From Morinoia aosen (Eukaryota; Arthropoda; Malacostraca; Amphipoda; Talitridae): a stretch of DNA of 64,000 nt. The DNA lies in NCBI GenBank assembly GCA_030386875.1, contig CM059571.1, positions 24,174,355 to 24,238,354 of the forward strand. The letters are read 5' to 3'. The notes under the pieces were generated by a model. It searched no databases. It was given only the letters and a program-made list of their open reading frames with translations, and was not told the DNA's origin. Each line of letters begins with the position of its first letter. The first letter of the stretch is position 1. Made by a program: the position numbers and the translations under genes. This document shows, in pieces, positions 33,660-44,460 of the stretch.

Positions 33660-33954
33660 ATAGGTGAAGTTGGAGTCACAAAATTGTGAATAGGCGGAGT
33701 CGGTGTTGGAGTCGCCAAATTCTGGAGAAATGGAGTCGGAGTCGGAGTCGGAGTCGCCAAATTCTGAAAAGGTGGAGTCGGAGTCGGAGTCGGAGTCGCC
33801 AAATTCTGAAAAGGTGGAGTCGGAGTCGGAGTCGGAGTCGCCAAATTCTGAAAAGGTGGAGTCGGAGTCGGAGTCGGAGTCGCCAAATTCTGGAAAGGTG
33901 GAGTCGGAGTCGGAGTCGGAGTCGCAAATTTATTACACCGACTCCGCAACCCTG
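33660..33954 (+). repeat. Subterminal (GGAGTC)n array, right end of copy 1
   Basis: GGAGTC blocks are separated by GCCAAATTCTGAAAAGGT spacers at a ~42-48-bp period. The spacer differs from that of the left array, so the two ends can be told apart. Confidence 0.85.
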
Positions 33955-33962
33955 GTTGTAAG

Positions 33963-34450
33963 GCATTTGAAAAGCCAATGTACAAGATTATATGTATCAG
34001 ACTTGATTGGAATAAAACATCCTAAAGCATCTTGATGTGACGGTCCAGTCGCATTTACGCATTCCCTGGGAACCAGTATTTTTATGTGCTTCGTCATAGT
34101 AATAGAGAAGCTCTTGAGTCTTTAATAACTCCATTTTAATGCTAGGCAAATTTTACACAAAACAGATCTCAAACTTCTAACAATCTGATACATTGCTATA
34201 GTGCGCGGATATTTTTCAACGCTTGATGTATAATAATCTTTTATTATTTCGAAATCAAAAAGGATAAATTCGTCATAAAAGCTCAAATTTTTCCACTCAG
34301 ACACCCAGTCTTAATGCGAAGTATCATTGAGTAACCTGGCAACTATGTATATAAATATTATGGTGGTTTTCATTTTACTATCGGATTTTCAAAGGAATGC
34401 ATTTAAAGAATCTAAATATTAACCATCAGGACCTGTGGAAATTCTACGAA
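33963..34450. other. Flank of hAT copy 1
   Basis: The first ~80 bases may be the 3' part of the split SINE. Nothing else is supportable. Confidence 0.35.
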
Positions 34451-34451
34451 G

Positions 34452-35260
34452 AATGTCATCAATAAGCTAGGTGGACCCGTGAAAAAATTTGGTCAACATT
34501 GCTTGACAAATTTTGAAATAACATATTCTAACCTATCATGTCCTAACCTATGCTAACCAAATCTACCCTAACCTAACTGTAGCTAATGTCATCAATAAGC
34601 TAGGCAGACCCGTGATAAAATTCGGTCAACATTGCTTAACAAATTTTAACCTATTTTAGACTATCATATTCCAATCTATTCTGTCCTAACTTATACCAAC
34701 CTAATTTATCCTAACCTAACATAGCTTCACCTATATAAACTAACCTAACCTAACTTATACCAACCTAATTTATCCTAACCTAACATAGCTTCACCTATAT
34801 AAACTAACCTAACCTTACTTATACCAACCAAATTTATCCTAACCTAACATAGCTTCACCTATATAAACTAACCTAACCTAACTTATACCAACCAAATTTA
34901 TCCTAACCTAACATAGCTTCACCTATATAAACTAACCTAACCTAACTTATACCAACCAAATTTATCCTAACCTAACATAGCTTCACCTATATAAACTAAC
35001 CTAACCTAACTTATACCAACCAAATTTATCCTAACCTAACATAGCTTCACCTATATAAACTAACCTAACCTAATCTATCCTATTCTAACCTAAATTCAAC
35101 GAATGTCATCGTTAGGGTTGGTGACCCGTGAAAATATTCGGTCAACATTATCTAGCAAATTCTAACATAACATATTCTAATCTAATCCACCTTAGCGTAA
35201 CATATACTAACCTATCATATCCTAACCTATCCTAACCTATCCTATCTTAAAAATTCAAAA
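34452..35260. repeat. CTAACCTAA-rich complex repeat with dispersed GGTCAACATT module
   Basis: A ~65-bp module (GAATGTCATCAATAAGCTAG, GACCCGTGA, TTCGGTCAACATT) occurs near 34452, 34585 and 35100 and inverted near 37240-37290. Between copies are irregular CTAACCTAACC stretches. The pentamer CCTAA is the complement of the arthropod telomere unit TTAGG. Confidence 0.7.
34691..35074. repeat. 64-bp tandem repeat, six copies
   Basis: The anchor TTATACCAAC begins at 34691, 34755, 34819, 34883, 34947 and 35011, exactly 64 bp apart. Each unit also holds TTTATCCTAACCTAACATAG and CTTCACCTATATAAACTAAC. Units are nearly identical, the first two differing by CCTAA versus CCAAA. Confidence 0.92.
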
Positions 35261-35382
35261 TTTAAAAGAATTACAAAAATTAAGCAATTTTCATCTCCTC
35301 CTGCCTCCTCTCCCTCTCTCACTCCCATCCTTCTCACCCTCACTCACTCCCTCTCCCTCTGTTTCTCTCTCTCCCTCTAATG

Positions 35383-35556
35383 TAGGGGTCTCCAAACTAT
35401 GGCCCGCTGGCCACATCCGACCCGTCACCTAATTTCGACTGGCGTCGACTGGCATAGCTGAATTAAGTATTTTTTTCATTTTTACTTTGGCCCTCATGAA
35501 TGTGGAAAATATATACTGTAATGTGGCCCTTATATTGAAAAGTTTGGAGACCCCTG
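35383..35556. mobile_element. 174-bp hAT-type MITE
   Basis: Ends TAGGGGTCTCCAAACT and AGTTTGGAGACCCCTG with subterminal GGCCC, the pattern of short hAT MITEs. Flanks are CTCTAATG (35375-35382) and CTCTATTG (35557-35564), an 8-bp duplication with one change. A paralogous stretch at about 35836 reads CTCTAATGTAACGCG without the element, giving an empty site. Confidence 0.88.
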
Positions 35557-35935
35557 CTCTATTGTAACGCGACTCGACGCGAGCCAACCCGTATCATTGA
35601 TACCGTAATGATTGAGGTATGACGGACATAGTCGTAAGCGTATAAACATGTAGATTAAAAAAAAGTTAAAAAAGTGAACAGAAAAATTAAAATAAAAAAT
35701 TGAATAAAACAAAAAAAAATAAATAAATAAAAATAACAAAATGAATAAAATGAAAAATATGAAAACTGAATACACGAAAAAAAATGAATTAAAAAATTTG
35801 AAAAATCATTTTCCCTCTCTTCCTCTCTCTCTCTCTCCTCTAATGTAACGCGGCCCGACGCAAGCCAACCCGTATCATACGAGTAGATACCATAATGATG
35901 CCGAAGGGTGTGATGCACAAGTAAGCGTAATCTAT
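35557..35935. repeat. Local direct repeat of a TAACGCG...AACCCGTATCAT module
   Basis: 35560-35620 (TGTAACGCGACTCGACGC, GAGCCAACCCGTATCAT) and 35843-35900 are diverged copies, each followed by a CATAATGATG/TAATGATTGAGG-type phrase. Between them is an A-rich simple stretch. Confidence 0.65.
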
Positions 35936-35956
35936 ATATTAATACGCTTCGTGGGT

Positions 35957-37105
35957 AACGCTCTCATCCGAGTTTGCGGTATCATAGATACCGAATTTCT
36001 GAGCGTTACATAAAAAGATCGCCTTTACATGCATTGATACGTTTGACATTGTATCAGGACAGGATAGGTAGGATAGGTTAAATTAGGTTAAGTTAGAATA
36101 TCACAAATGTTTGATTAGTATTTTCTTCATATATATATATTAATTTTTTTATATATGTTTTTTAAATATATTTTAGTTTTCAGTTTTTATTGATTTTTTG
36201 TTGTTGTTATTTTGTATTTATTTTTTTTAATTGCTCTTTTAAATTTTAAATTTTTTTAAATTGTTTAATTTTTTTATTTCCACCTTTTTTAATTCCTTTT
36301 ATTTTTATATTTTTGATTTTATTGATATAATTTAAATTTTTGCATAGTTATCCGGTTTTTTGTTAATTTTTTTTAGCAATTTTTGTTATTCATTTTAATT
36401 TTCGCCTTTTTTAATTTTTAATATTTTTTTTTTTTATTCATCCAACTTTTTTAATTTTTCCTTTTATATTTATTATATATTTTCATTATTTTTTAATTTT
36501 TCACTTCTATTTTAATTTTCAATAATTTTTAATTTTTATTTGTTTTATTTTATTTTTTAGTTTATTGAATTTTCTATTTTTTTGCATTTTTTTATTTCAT
36601 TTTTTGTTCATTTCATTTATTTTTGGATCTTTCTTTAATTTTTACTCTGTTATTTTATTAATTTATTTTTTTATTTCCTGAATTTTTCTATTATTTTGAA
36701 TATACTTATTTAATTTTTCCTTTTTTATTTTGTATTTTTTAATTTTCTCTACTTAATAAACTTTTAATATTTTCTTTGATATTTTTATTTTTAATTTTTT
36801 TATTTTTTAAATTTTATTTTATTTCATTATATTTCTTCATTTATTCAATTTTCTATTAGTTCTGCATTTTTATTTATCCTTTTTCATTTTTTCATTATTT
36901 TTTTGAGTTATTTATCATTTTCAAAAATCACATATCATTTTTATGTTTTTTCTTTATATATCATTTTTTATCTCTATATTAATATTTTTAAAATCATGTT
37001 CTCGTATAACGCTCTCATCCGAGTTTGCGGTAACATGAATCCCGAATTCCTGAGTGTTACATAAAAAGATCGCCTTTACATGCATTGATACGTTTGACAT
37101 TTGAT
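35957..37105. repeat. ~98-bp direct repeats bordering a 900-bp T-rich tract
   Basis: 35957-36054 and 37011-37105 share ACGCTCTCATCCGAGTTTGC and AAAAAGATCGCCTTTACATG, in the same orientation. Between them, 36110-36990 is almost only ATTTTTT/TTTAATTTT words with no structure I can resolve. Confidence 0.75.
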
Positions 37106-37109
37106 CAAG

Positions 37110-38418
37110 TTGGCATAGTTTAGGTAATGTTGATGAAATTTTTTCATGGGTCCATGGTTTTTTATGTTTGACATATTATCAGGATCACTTCGGTTAGGAT
37201 AGGTAAGGTTAGAAAATGTTATGCTGGAATTGGTATGGTTATGTTGACCGAATATTTATCACGGGTCCACCTAGCGTGACGATGGCATTGGTCGTGGAAT
37301 TTTCACGGGTCCTGCTAGTTATAGTAATTATGAAAGGTAGATATCAGGTTATGTCAGGTTATATATCAGATCAATTAACCCACGAACTCTGGGTTAATTG
37401 CAAATGAGAGACTCAGCTTGTGCAGATTACTCTGAATTTGTTTTCTTGTACAGATGGGTGCGAAGACAAGTAATTTCCAAATCTGTTAGGTGCAATTTTT
37501 GCCATTGGAACCTACTATAGTTCAATGAAAAATTTCTTACTAACTTAATCGAAGCCTAACAAGATTGAATTACATGAATTTAACTTCTAACTCTAAAACT
37601 GACTTTCATATTGCGATTGAATGAAAAATGCTCATAATATTATGAAAAATTCCTGCGAGTGTAAATTAAGTAAAATTATGCTGAGCCCATGCATTAAATT
37701 TGAATGATATAGGATGTGAAAAACGTGAGTAAAAAACAAAAAGTTCATCTTTCAAGAGTGAGTAATTTCAACACGAATCAGTAAGAATTCCGAAGCTTAG
37801 CTAATTGGAGTAGAAATAAAAGGCCATTCAAGTACTGTACGAGACTTACGAACGCATCCGGCAATAATTTACTTAAATTTCTAGGCAAACACATTTACTC
37901 AGTCTAGTAAACTATATGAGTAATTTTTGAATATTTTACGTTTCCTGCACATATCTTATAAAAATGATAAAAATCTTACTTCACTGAGTGGTGTAACTGG
38001 TGTAAGGTGTAACTCAAGCTGTGTAACTTTCGAACGCTAATTGTTATTCTATTCTTGTCACGCGACACGTACCATTCAACGTTCGATAACGTCATTGGGA
38101 AATGATGTAAGATAAACCGGAGCTCCACTTTTCGGAACATGTCCTTCCGATCAGGAAATGTCTGCCAAGTGTCGCCAATAACGAACGCAGGGGAAACACT
38201 TCATCGTGCGGGTAGACCACAACTCGTAGTGTGCGCTGACCTCTCACGAAACGAGCATCGTACTCTGACAGAACGCTTCGTGCTGGCAGAGTTTGTTGAA
38301 CGAGTTATCGGCGAAGGCATTTCAGCGAATTCCACACGTCTTTATTGGATCATTAGCTTAGCATTTCATGCAGTTCTGAACTAAATTTAACGAACGATAA
38401 TTAACAGAAAAGGATAAG
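37110..38418. other. Region upstream of the LRR gene
   Basis: It should contain the promoter and 5' untranslated region of the LRR gene. An 81-codon frame at 38139-38384 has no recognisable content and probably belongs to the leader. No clear core promoter element. Confidence 0.4.
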
Positions 38419-38574
38419 ATGGCAGTGGCGTTGCTACATGTATTGTGGGCATGCATTTTTGCTTTGCTGGTGAGCAGCACTGCGGGCCAGGGCGAAAGTT
38501 GTTCAGTTCGACCCTCTATGCAACGGACGGGCTTCTATGACATTACGTGTACTTGTAATCAGTCTCTTCGACAG
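38419..38574 (+). CDS. Secreted leucine-rich-repeat protein, exon 1 (signal peptide)
   Basis: The ATG in AAGATGGC starts MAVALLHVLWACIFALLV, a clear signal peptide with probable cleavage near SSTAGQG. It is followed by a Cys-containing N-cap (SCSVRPSM, DITCTCNQSLRQ). The exon is 156 bp, ends at CGACAG|GTGAGC in phase 0 and joins 40685 in frame (SLRQ|VIDNVDSLTI). The extracellular product probably binds a protein partner. Confidence 0.85.
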
Positions 38575-40684
38575 GTGAGCATCAATATTTCATCATTTTA
38601 TAGGTATTAACTTTAATTAATCCGTTACTATTCTGACTCAATTTCTTTTAATCTTTTTATTAAATCTTTCCCGAATTCTTCCTTTTCTAAACCATTTTTT
38701 GGAGAAATTTTTCCCCACCTTTGCTCTGAAAATTTGCTTTAAAGCCTTGACTTCAGAATATTTTGCAACTCAATTGCTTTATTCTATTGCTTGGAATCTT
38801 GAAAATTTCTTTCAAGTTTGATTTTAAGCATCCTTTTTGAAAGGGAAATAACACTCATTATAACAGGATTGAGGATAGAAGGGATTGAGAAGGGAAATAA
38901 CACTTATTATAACAGGATTGAGGATAGAAGGGATTGAGAAGGGAAATAACACTTATTATAACAGGATTGAGGATAGAAGGGATTGAGAAGGGAAATAACA
39001 CTTATTATAACAGGATTGAGGATAGAAGGGATTGAGAAGGGAAATAACACTTATTATAACAGGATTGAGGATAGAAGGGATTGAGAAGGGAAATAACACT
39101 TATTATAACAGGATTGAGGATAGAAGGGATTGAGAAGGGAAATAACAGGATTGAGGATAGAAGGGATTGAGAAGGGAAATAACCGGAGTCAGGGGCATCG
39201 AATTCCTCCCTATTTTTAATTTTTTAATCAACGGTCTACTCAATATTAGCGCTCAAGAGCATCCATTAAATTCATCACCTTGATTTGAGCAATGGAAAAA
39301 TTTTACTGCTGAGTTGGAAAGAACATTAAGAATTAACGGTTCATCAACTGTCTGGCGATTGCACACCTCTAGCTCTAAAAGCTGCTCAAATTGCAATATT
39401 TAAACAATTTATTTACCACAAGTGATACAGACGTAGATTGTTTCTTAAGTCTAGTACGATAGTCAAATTTGGGTAAAGCTACCTGTGGGCCCGAATTAGT
39501 TCAATAACTTCTAGGGCATCCTACCACTAACGCTATTCTAAGGTGTATAATTTTCATGTTTATGTTCATTAACACTTTGACTGCGGCAACAAAATATTAT
39601 GTACAACACCAAACTCAAATTCAAAGTCAATTGTAGTTAGCTATTTGGGAAATACCAAGCATTAACTGGATCGTGCCTTCATTCAGCTTTGATTAAATAT
39701 TCATGAAAATTGAGTTTGCAACTACTGGTCGGTCAGCCGCATTAGGAAAATTACCTCCGTGTACCACCGGTGGCGCACGTTGCAGTCAAAGTGTTACATA
39801 CATGAAAATTAAAATAATGTCGCACCATAACGAAAGTTAGCTTCTATCTATCAAGAAGACACCAGTAAAATAATGAGATACTTTATTTGAAAATGAAAAA
39901 CATTTACCATGAGGTTTGCTAAAATAATTTGTTCATGACTACAAGCGAATTTTTTTATTATATTGCTCCATGAAATATTTAATTTCAGTCAAGCGTTCTG
40001 TAGATGCAACAAATTGCCTGTTTCACACCCATCTTAGTGAGGGTTGGAGTGAGCTGGTGTTGAGCTGCCAAAGTTTTGGTGCTTTGAACATTAGGACGTT
40101 GCTAAATTTCAAGATCTGAAAGAAAGAAGTGTCACACGATACTCCAAAAAACAAACTATGCAGTGGGTCAAGCCGGATATAACTAAAAACATACGGGTCG
40201 ATTGGGTGTAGTATCTATATTTATGTACATATATTATTATACAGTATATATACTGTATATAAGAGTGTGGAGGAATATGTCACTCTGTGTTTAGATTCAC
40301 TTCATAATCGCAGAGACGTGAAAAAAATGTAAAAAATTACCAAAGACCGGGACTGAATTTATGTACGCGAGTATTGAAAACTATCATGGAATCTAAATAG
40401 CGAATATCAGCATTTAACAATCATTCTGCCAAAGTTGTTTCTGTATTTTAGTCATTAACAACTGCTCTACAATGCTTCATTTGAGCCAAACGTTACACAC
40501 CATTTCCTGGATATGTGTCGAGTACAGTAAAATATTGTGTCCCGAAAGGTACATTTGATGACAAATTTTGTATGGGTTCTTTGACTACGTTATTTTTTTG
40601 ATCGATCTTTAAAGCCTTGGAATTGCGGGGGCTGTCCATCTAACCTCCGGCAGTGATTCTAATTAGATTTTCTATCTTTCACAG
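38575..40684 (+). other. Intron of the LRR gene
   Basis: GTGAGC...TTTCACAG borders, 2,110 bp, phase 0. It contains the 49-bp tandem repeat at 38843-39183. The rest is AT-rich without other signals. Confidence 0.8.
38843..39183. repeat. 49-bp intronic tandem repeat
   Basis: GGGAAATAACACTTATTATA plus ACAGGATTGAGGATAGAAGG and GATTGAGAA recurs at 38843, 38892, 38941, 38990, 39039 and 39088 with a fixed 49-bp step. A final unit lacks the CACTTATTATAA segment and a partial copy follows. Confidence 0.93.
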
Positions 40685-41953
40685 GTCATCGACAATGTCG
40701 ACTCGTTAACAATCGATCGAAGTGCCTGCGAGTCCCAAGTTGCTTTGGACATCTCTTGGAAAAACATGGAGGAAGGTATTAGGCCGAGTTCACTTAGCTT
40801 CATCGGCGCCCAAATAATCCTGATGCCACCACCCCCTCAGCCCTGGATGTCCTCAATCTCCCGCATTAACTTTGAAAGGTGCATTTTTGAGTCCATCCCT
40901 CAGGATGCGTTTGCAGGTCTTAGCAGCCTGAAAGAACTTCGTTTCATCAATAATTATATCGGAAATGTAAGTTCGAAAGCCATTTCCAACCTTCCAAATG
41001 TAGCAACGATTGAATTTTCCGACAGTGACATCTTAGAAATAAATTCTGAAGCTATCGAAAGCTTGCCAAACCTGAAGGAACTGGCATTTGTGCGTTCAAA
41101 CATAAGAAATGTGAGACAGAAGGCATTCAATAACCTCAGAACTCCAGGGCTTCCAACGAATTCGGATTGTCCTGAAATTGACATTCGGACCAACATCCCT
41201 CGAGACGAAAGGATGATAAGCGATGTCATGGGTCGCCGTCTTGAAACAGTCGAAAATCTGCCTCTACCTGAAATTGGCGCTCGTCTACACTTTTACCACA
41301 ACAACATTTCGTCAATGGAACAGCATGCCATTGCGTCAGACATGTACTCTTTCATGATATTCTACGGCAACAATGTGTCAGATTTATCCCCTGGCGCATT
41401 CCAACTGGAAATGAGTAATCAGTGTGAAATCAGTGCCGCCCTCATTGTAGGGAACTACTTTTCTAAAGTTCAACCAGGCGCTTTCGCTTTCATTCAGGGT
41501 CGTCCAGGAGCCTCTCATGCACTATACCTTGTTCTCACAAATAATACTTTCAAGTACGTAGCCGACAAAGGTTTTTTCTTCCATCCCTCCATTGAGGTTT
41601 ACTCCTTGGCTGACAACAAATTCGGTTGCGCGTGTTCCTTTTTCGCATGGTTGCAGAAGAGAGCTAACTCAACTCGCCAGCAGCAATTCGAAATGGATTT
41701 GAAAACTAATGCCAGTTGTGAATACAACTCTGTCTCAATAGAGACCTTCACCGAATCCTGCACCGATGCTGACTACACGACAGCCTTCACTCCGACCGGA
41801 ACGCCCATCGGCGACGAACTCTACCCTACGGAGTACGCGGTGGTCACGTTGCCTGATAATTTAGCGGTGTCGTCCGCTGTCACATTCGCGAATTCCCTAG
41901 GAGCCAGCATCATCATTTGCTGTGCCATGGTGGTAAAGTTTCTGAATCCTTAA
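40685..41953 (+). CDS. Secreted leucine-rich-repeat protein, exon 2
   Basis: 422 codons in phase 0 after TTTCACAG, giving a 474-residue protein with exon 1. Repeats of the form F..IP..AF.GL.SLKEL.F..N.I start near residue 95 (FESIPQDAFAGLSSLKELRF, NVSSKAISNLPNVATIEF, EINSEAIESLPNLKELAF). A less regular middle follows, then a Cys-rich C-cap (NNKFGCACSFFAWLQKRAN ... CEYNSVSIETFTESC). The end, ASIIICCAMVVKFLNP, is hydrophobic and could be a GPI-anchor signal or a tail. Arthropod LRR proteins of this layout are often named after the non-catalytic luciferase subunit of Oplophorus; that says nothing about light emission here. GGTAAAG near 41933 could be a cryptic donor. Confidence 0.85.
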   Translation, partial: VIDNVDSLTIDRSACESQVALDISWKNMEEGIRPSSLSFIGAQIILMPPPPQPWMSSISRINFERCIFESIPQDAFAGLSSLKELRFINNYIGNVSSKAISNLPNVATIEFSDSDILEINSEAIESLPNLKELAFVRSNIRNVRQKAFNNLRTPGLPTNSDCPEIDIRTNIPRDERMISDVMGRRLETVENLPLPEIGARLHFYHNNISSMEQHAIASDMYSFMIFYGNNVSDLSPGAFQLEMSNQCEISAALIVGNYFSKVQPGAFAFIQGRPGASHALYLVLTNNTFKYVADKGFFFHPSIEVYSLADNKFGCACSFFAWLQKRANSTRQQQFEMDLKTNASCEYNSVSIETFTESCTDADYTTAFTPTGTPIGDELYPTEYAVVTLPDNLAVSSAVTFANSLGASIIICCAMVVKFLNP

Positions 41954-43890
41954 TTATTCTGTTTAATAATAACCGACTTTGCGCAAATAATATCTCAATT
42001 TTCTTACGATCTGTTGCATTCCTATAGTGCACGGATGTGCTCCAGAACTTGATGCGAATACCCAGCATAGCAAAATCAAAAAGTAAAGATGTTTCGAATA
42101 AGCTCAACTCTTTGCATTCGTATTAAATTTATGTTTATTCCTGTTTATAATTTGAGAGCGATAGTATTCTGCAATAATTGTGTTTGTATACACTACGTTA
42201 GTTAAACTGAGTTGAACCGATATATTTACTGTGACAATTGAGTTTTTGAAAAGATGCTGACACTTTATCTTGATTTGTTGCAATAACAAATAATACATGC
42301 TAATATGTAAACACACTCTTTAGATACAAATTTCAAGGTAAAATAAGTTTTTCAGCGGTAAATTGGTAAAAACTAACATATATTGGTAAAATTTACATGA
42401 CATTTTTCCTAGCATTACACAGTACATGAGAATAACTAAGATCACCCATGCGCACATGTTTATTCAGCTAGAATTCAAGTGCTTGATTCGCAATTTAAAT
42501 TCATTGAGTCATTGCGCATAGCTATTTTCAGCAGGTGCGTGCAACTTTTCTAAAACAATATTGTAAAATGTCAGTCTCTATTATGTTCAGAAATTTCTCC
42601 TTAATGGTTACGTCTTTGAGATTTAGATAAATCTCTCCAGCTTTGTTACTAATAAAATGATTTGACCAGGTAAGCATGCTGAGATCATTTCTGTTTTCAT
42701 TGCTTTAATAGTGCTACTTGACACGATAATGCTGTACTCTTCGTTAGTATTCATTCGCAACCTCCAACTAAATTATGAATTAAGTACATTTCTTCTCTCT
42801 TTCAGGCATATTTTGACCTAAGATCACACTTTATTTAGTGTCTATTCTTATTAAGAATTTGTATCTGAATAGATTTATTCCGGTTGTGTGATGGCGTTGT
42901 GCATGATACTTCGTATCATAATGTGTCATTTGTTGTGCACGAGGGGAGTAGTAAGTCTTTAATTAAGCATAGTTACTTAGATTCGCCGTGTAACTCGGTA
43001 CAGTTTCGTGATGTACCGAAACTATTCTATGACTGTATCAACTTGCTGAACGTTTGCATTGTAAATTTTATGAAACAGGCGTAAAATTTTGTCGGAAAGA
43101 TTGCCATGAAAAGAGTAATGATGTGGGATTGTTATTGAGGAATGACAACAGTTTGTGTCGATTTTATAGATCAGTAATAGAAGCTGTAGTAATGGGAGAA
43201 ATGATTATTCGCTTTGCAGGGCATAAATGTACATAGGTCTTATTCGCGGGAAGGAAAACTGATATAAGTTCTATAAATCTCATGGTAAAAACTAAAATTG
43301 TTAACCTATACTTCCACTGATTTTTATTTTTTGTGAAGGCAAAATTTGGTTATACATGACTTTGACAGAAATACAAATACTTTGGACAGTTTTTAAGTGC
43401 TGCGCCATAAAAATGAGCCCTGAAATGATTGAAATTCAGCATTAATTAACTCAATTAGAAAGGATTTCACTACCTTCTCCCTATGCCAAGAAAGGGCCTC
43501 TAATGCGTGAGATAAACTTTTTCGAAAGGAAGTGTAAATATTGTAAGTTTGAACGTTTGCCTTGAAGACGCAATACAAGTTCAGAGGTGAAGAACAGTCA
43601 GTACTTTGTTGATGATGTTACAGCGTAACTTGAGTTCATAAGGTCGGCTGATCTTAGATATTAAGGAAGATTATGGTAAACACATTGAAGATGTAATGTT
43701 AGAGTTGCCTGTAATGTCAGCTGTTTAAGTAATAAGTCAACAGGATAAGCGTTTTATGAAAATAGATTTAACAAATTAGTTTTATTCTGATCCTCTGCGT
43801 AACCAAATATATTTTCTTATTCTTTATTACAATTCTAATATAACGATCTCATTCTCCTTAGAAAAGGAATGATCTTTACCAAGCGTTACG
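41954..43890. other. 3' flank of the LRR gene, unassigned
   Basis: AT-rich; the 3' untranslated region must lie here. No domain-bearing ORF, repeat or RNA was recognised. Confidence 0.4.
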
Positions 43891-43902
43891 AAGGCAAAGC
43901 AT

Positions 43903-44277
43903 TTGAACATTAATCTTCATGTCTTTCTAATTAACTGCCACCCCTCACTGTGCTCGTCTCTGGTGTACCAATACAGTTGTTCACGTTGTGAATCGCGGTA
44001 CGTCGGTTCTACCTGCCGTACCCTGAAGACTAGAGTTTTCGAGCATGCTGGGCGTAGTTGCAGAACTGGTCTCCCTCTTGGGTCTCCCCCACTGTCCTCT
44101 GTTACATCTCATGCGGAAGAGTGCAATGTTCCGGTCTCCCTAAATGATTTTAAAATCTTGACCGGTACCTCTTACAAAACAGATCTGCGCCTTCTCGAAT
44201 CTTTGTATATTTACAAAATGAAACCTGCTCTCAATGACACCCAAAGTGCTTTCCCGCTTCATGTTGCCAATACGTAA
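43903..44277 (+). CDS. GIY-YIG endonuclease domain of a Penelope-like element (fragment)
   Basis: CSSLVYQYSCSRCESRYVGS, then CRTLKTRVFEHAGRS, matches the GIY-YIG fold of Penelope-like proteins: the first aromatic strand, a C..C linker, Y-x-G, and the R..EH helix. Downstream SSVTSHAEECNVPVSLNDF and LRLLESLYIYKMKPALND are the usual conserved tail with catalytic Glu and KP.LN. The domain nicks DNA to prime reverse transcription. The frame lacks an ATG and the protein has lost its reverse transcriptase, so it is not functional on its own. Confidence 0.85.
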   Translation: MNINLHVFLINCHPSLCSSLVYQYSCSRCESRYVGSTCRTLKTRVFEHAGRSCRTGLPLGSPPLSSVTSHAEECNVPVSLNDFKILTGTSYKTDLRLLESLYIYKMKPALNDTQSAFPLHVANT

Positions 44278-44410
44278 TTCAGTTTTTCCTTTACCCTTAA
44301 AATATTTTTGTACCGTTGTTTGTGTTTTCTCAAAGTTTAGATTTTGTATATATACTACTTTAGTGCTTTAATTTCTCTTATTTGGTTTCGTTTTACAGAA
44401 ATTTTTCTTG

Positions 44411-44437
44411 CTGAAGATGGACAGTTAGTCCGAAACG
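44411..44437 (+). ncRNA. Hammerhead-ribozyme-like core after the Penelope ORF
   Basis: CTGAAGATGGAC...GTCCGAAACG gives CUGANGA and GAAA around a GGAC/GUCC stem with an AGTTA loop. Hammerhead motifs are a known feature of Penelope-like elements. Flanking stem III is weak here, so I call it a remnant. Confidence 0.5.
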
Positions 44438-44460
44438 TTCGTTCAGTTTTATTTGATCAT

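Larger units (their letters stand above)
27949..33954. mobile_element. hAT-like non-autonomous element, copy 1 (~6.0 kb)
   Basis: It begins CAGGGTTGCGGAGTCGG and ends in the complement CCGACTCCGCAACCCTG. It is flanked by a perfect 8-bp direct repeat GTTGTAAG at 27941-27948 and 33955-33962, as hAT insertions make. Subterminal arrays of GGAGTC sit at both ends. Copy 2 lies inverted at 48032-54054. No hAT transposase is visible. A 93-codon frame at 29127-29408 is open in both copies, but 13 of its 93 residues differ and it starts with TTG, so I do not call a gene. Nested elements sit at 29800-30429 and 31681-32453. Confidence 0.92.
43891..44460 (+). mobile_element. 5'-truncated Penelope-like element
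   Basis: Only the 3' end of the family is present: a GIY-YIG domain (43903-44277), ~130 bp of trailer and a hammerhead-like motif (44411-44437). No reverse transcriptase precedes it. The 5' border near 43890 is a guess from where similarity starts. Confidence 0.75.

Noticed and set aside
33647..34035. Open frames of SESESE/TPTPTP/RLRLRL type, also at 47948-48333
   Set aside because: Translations of the (GGAGTC)n subterminal arrays on both strands.
41931..41953. An additional splice donor at the end of the LRR exon
   Set aside because: GGTAAAG could be a donor, but an in-frame stop follows at once and no downstream exon was found.
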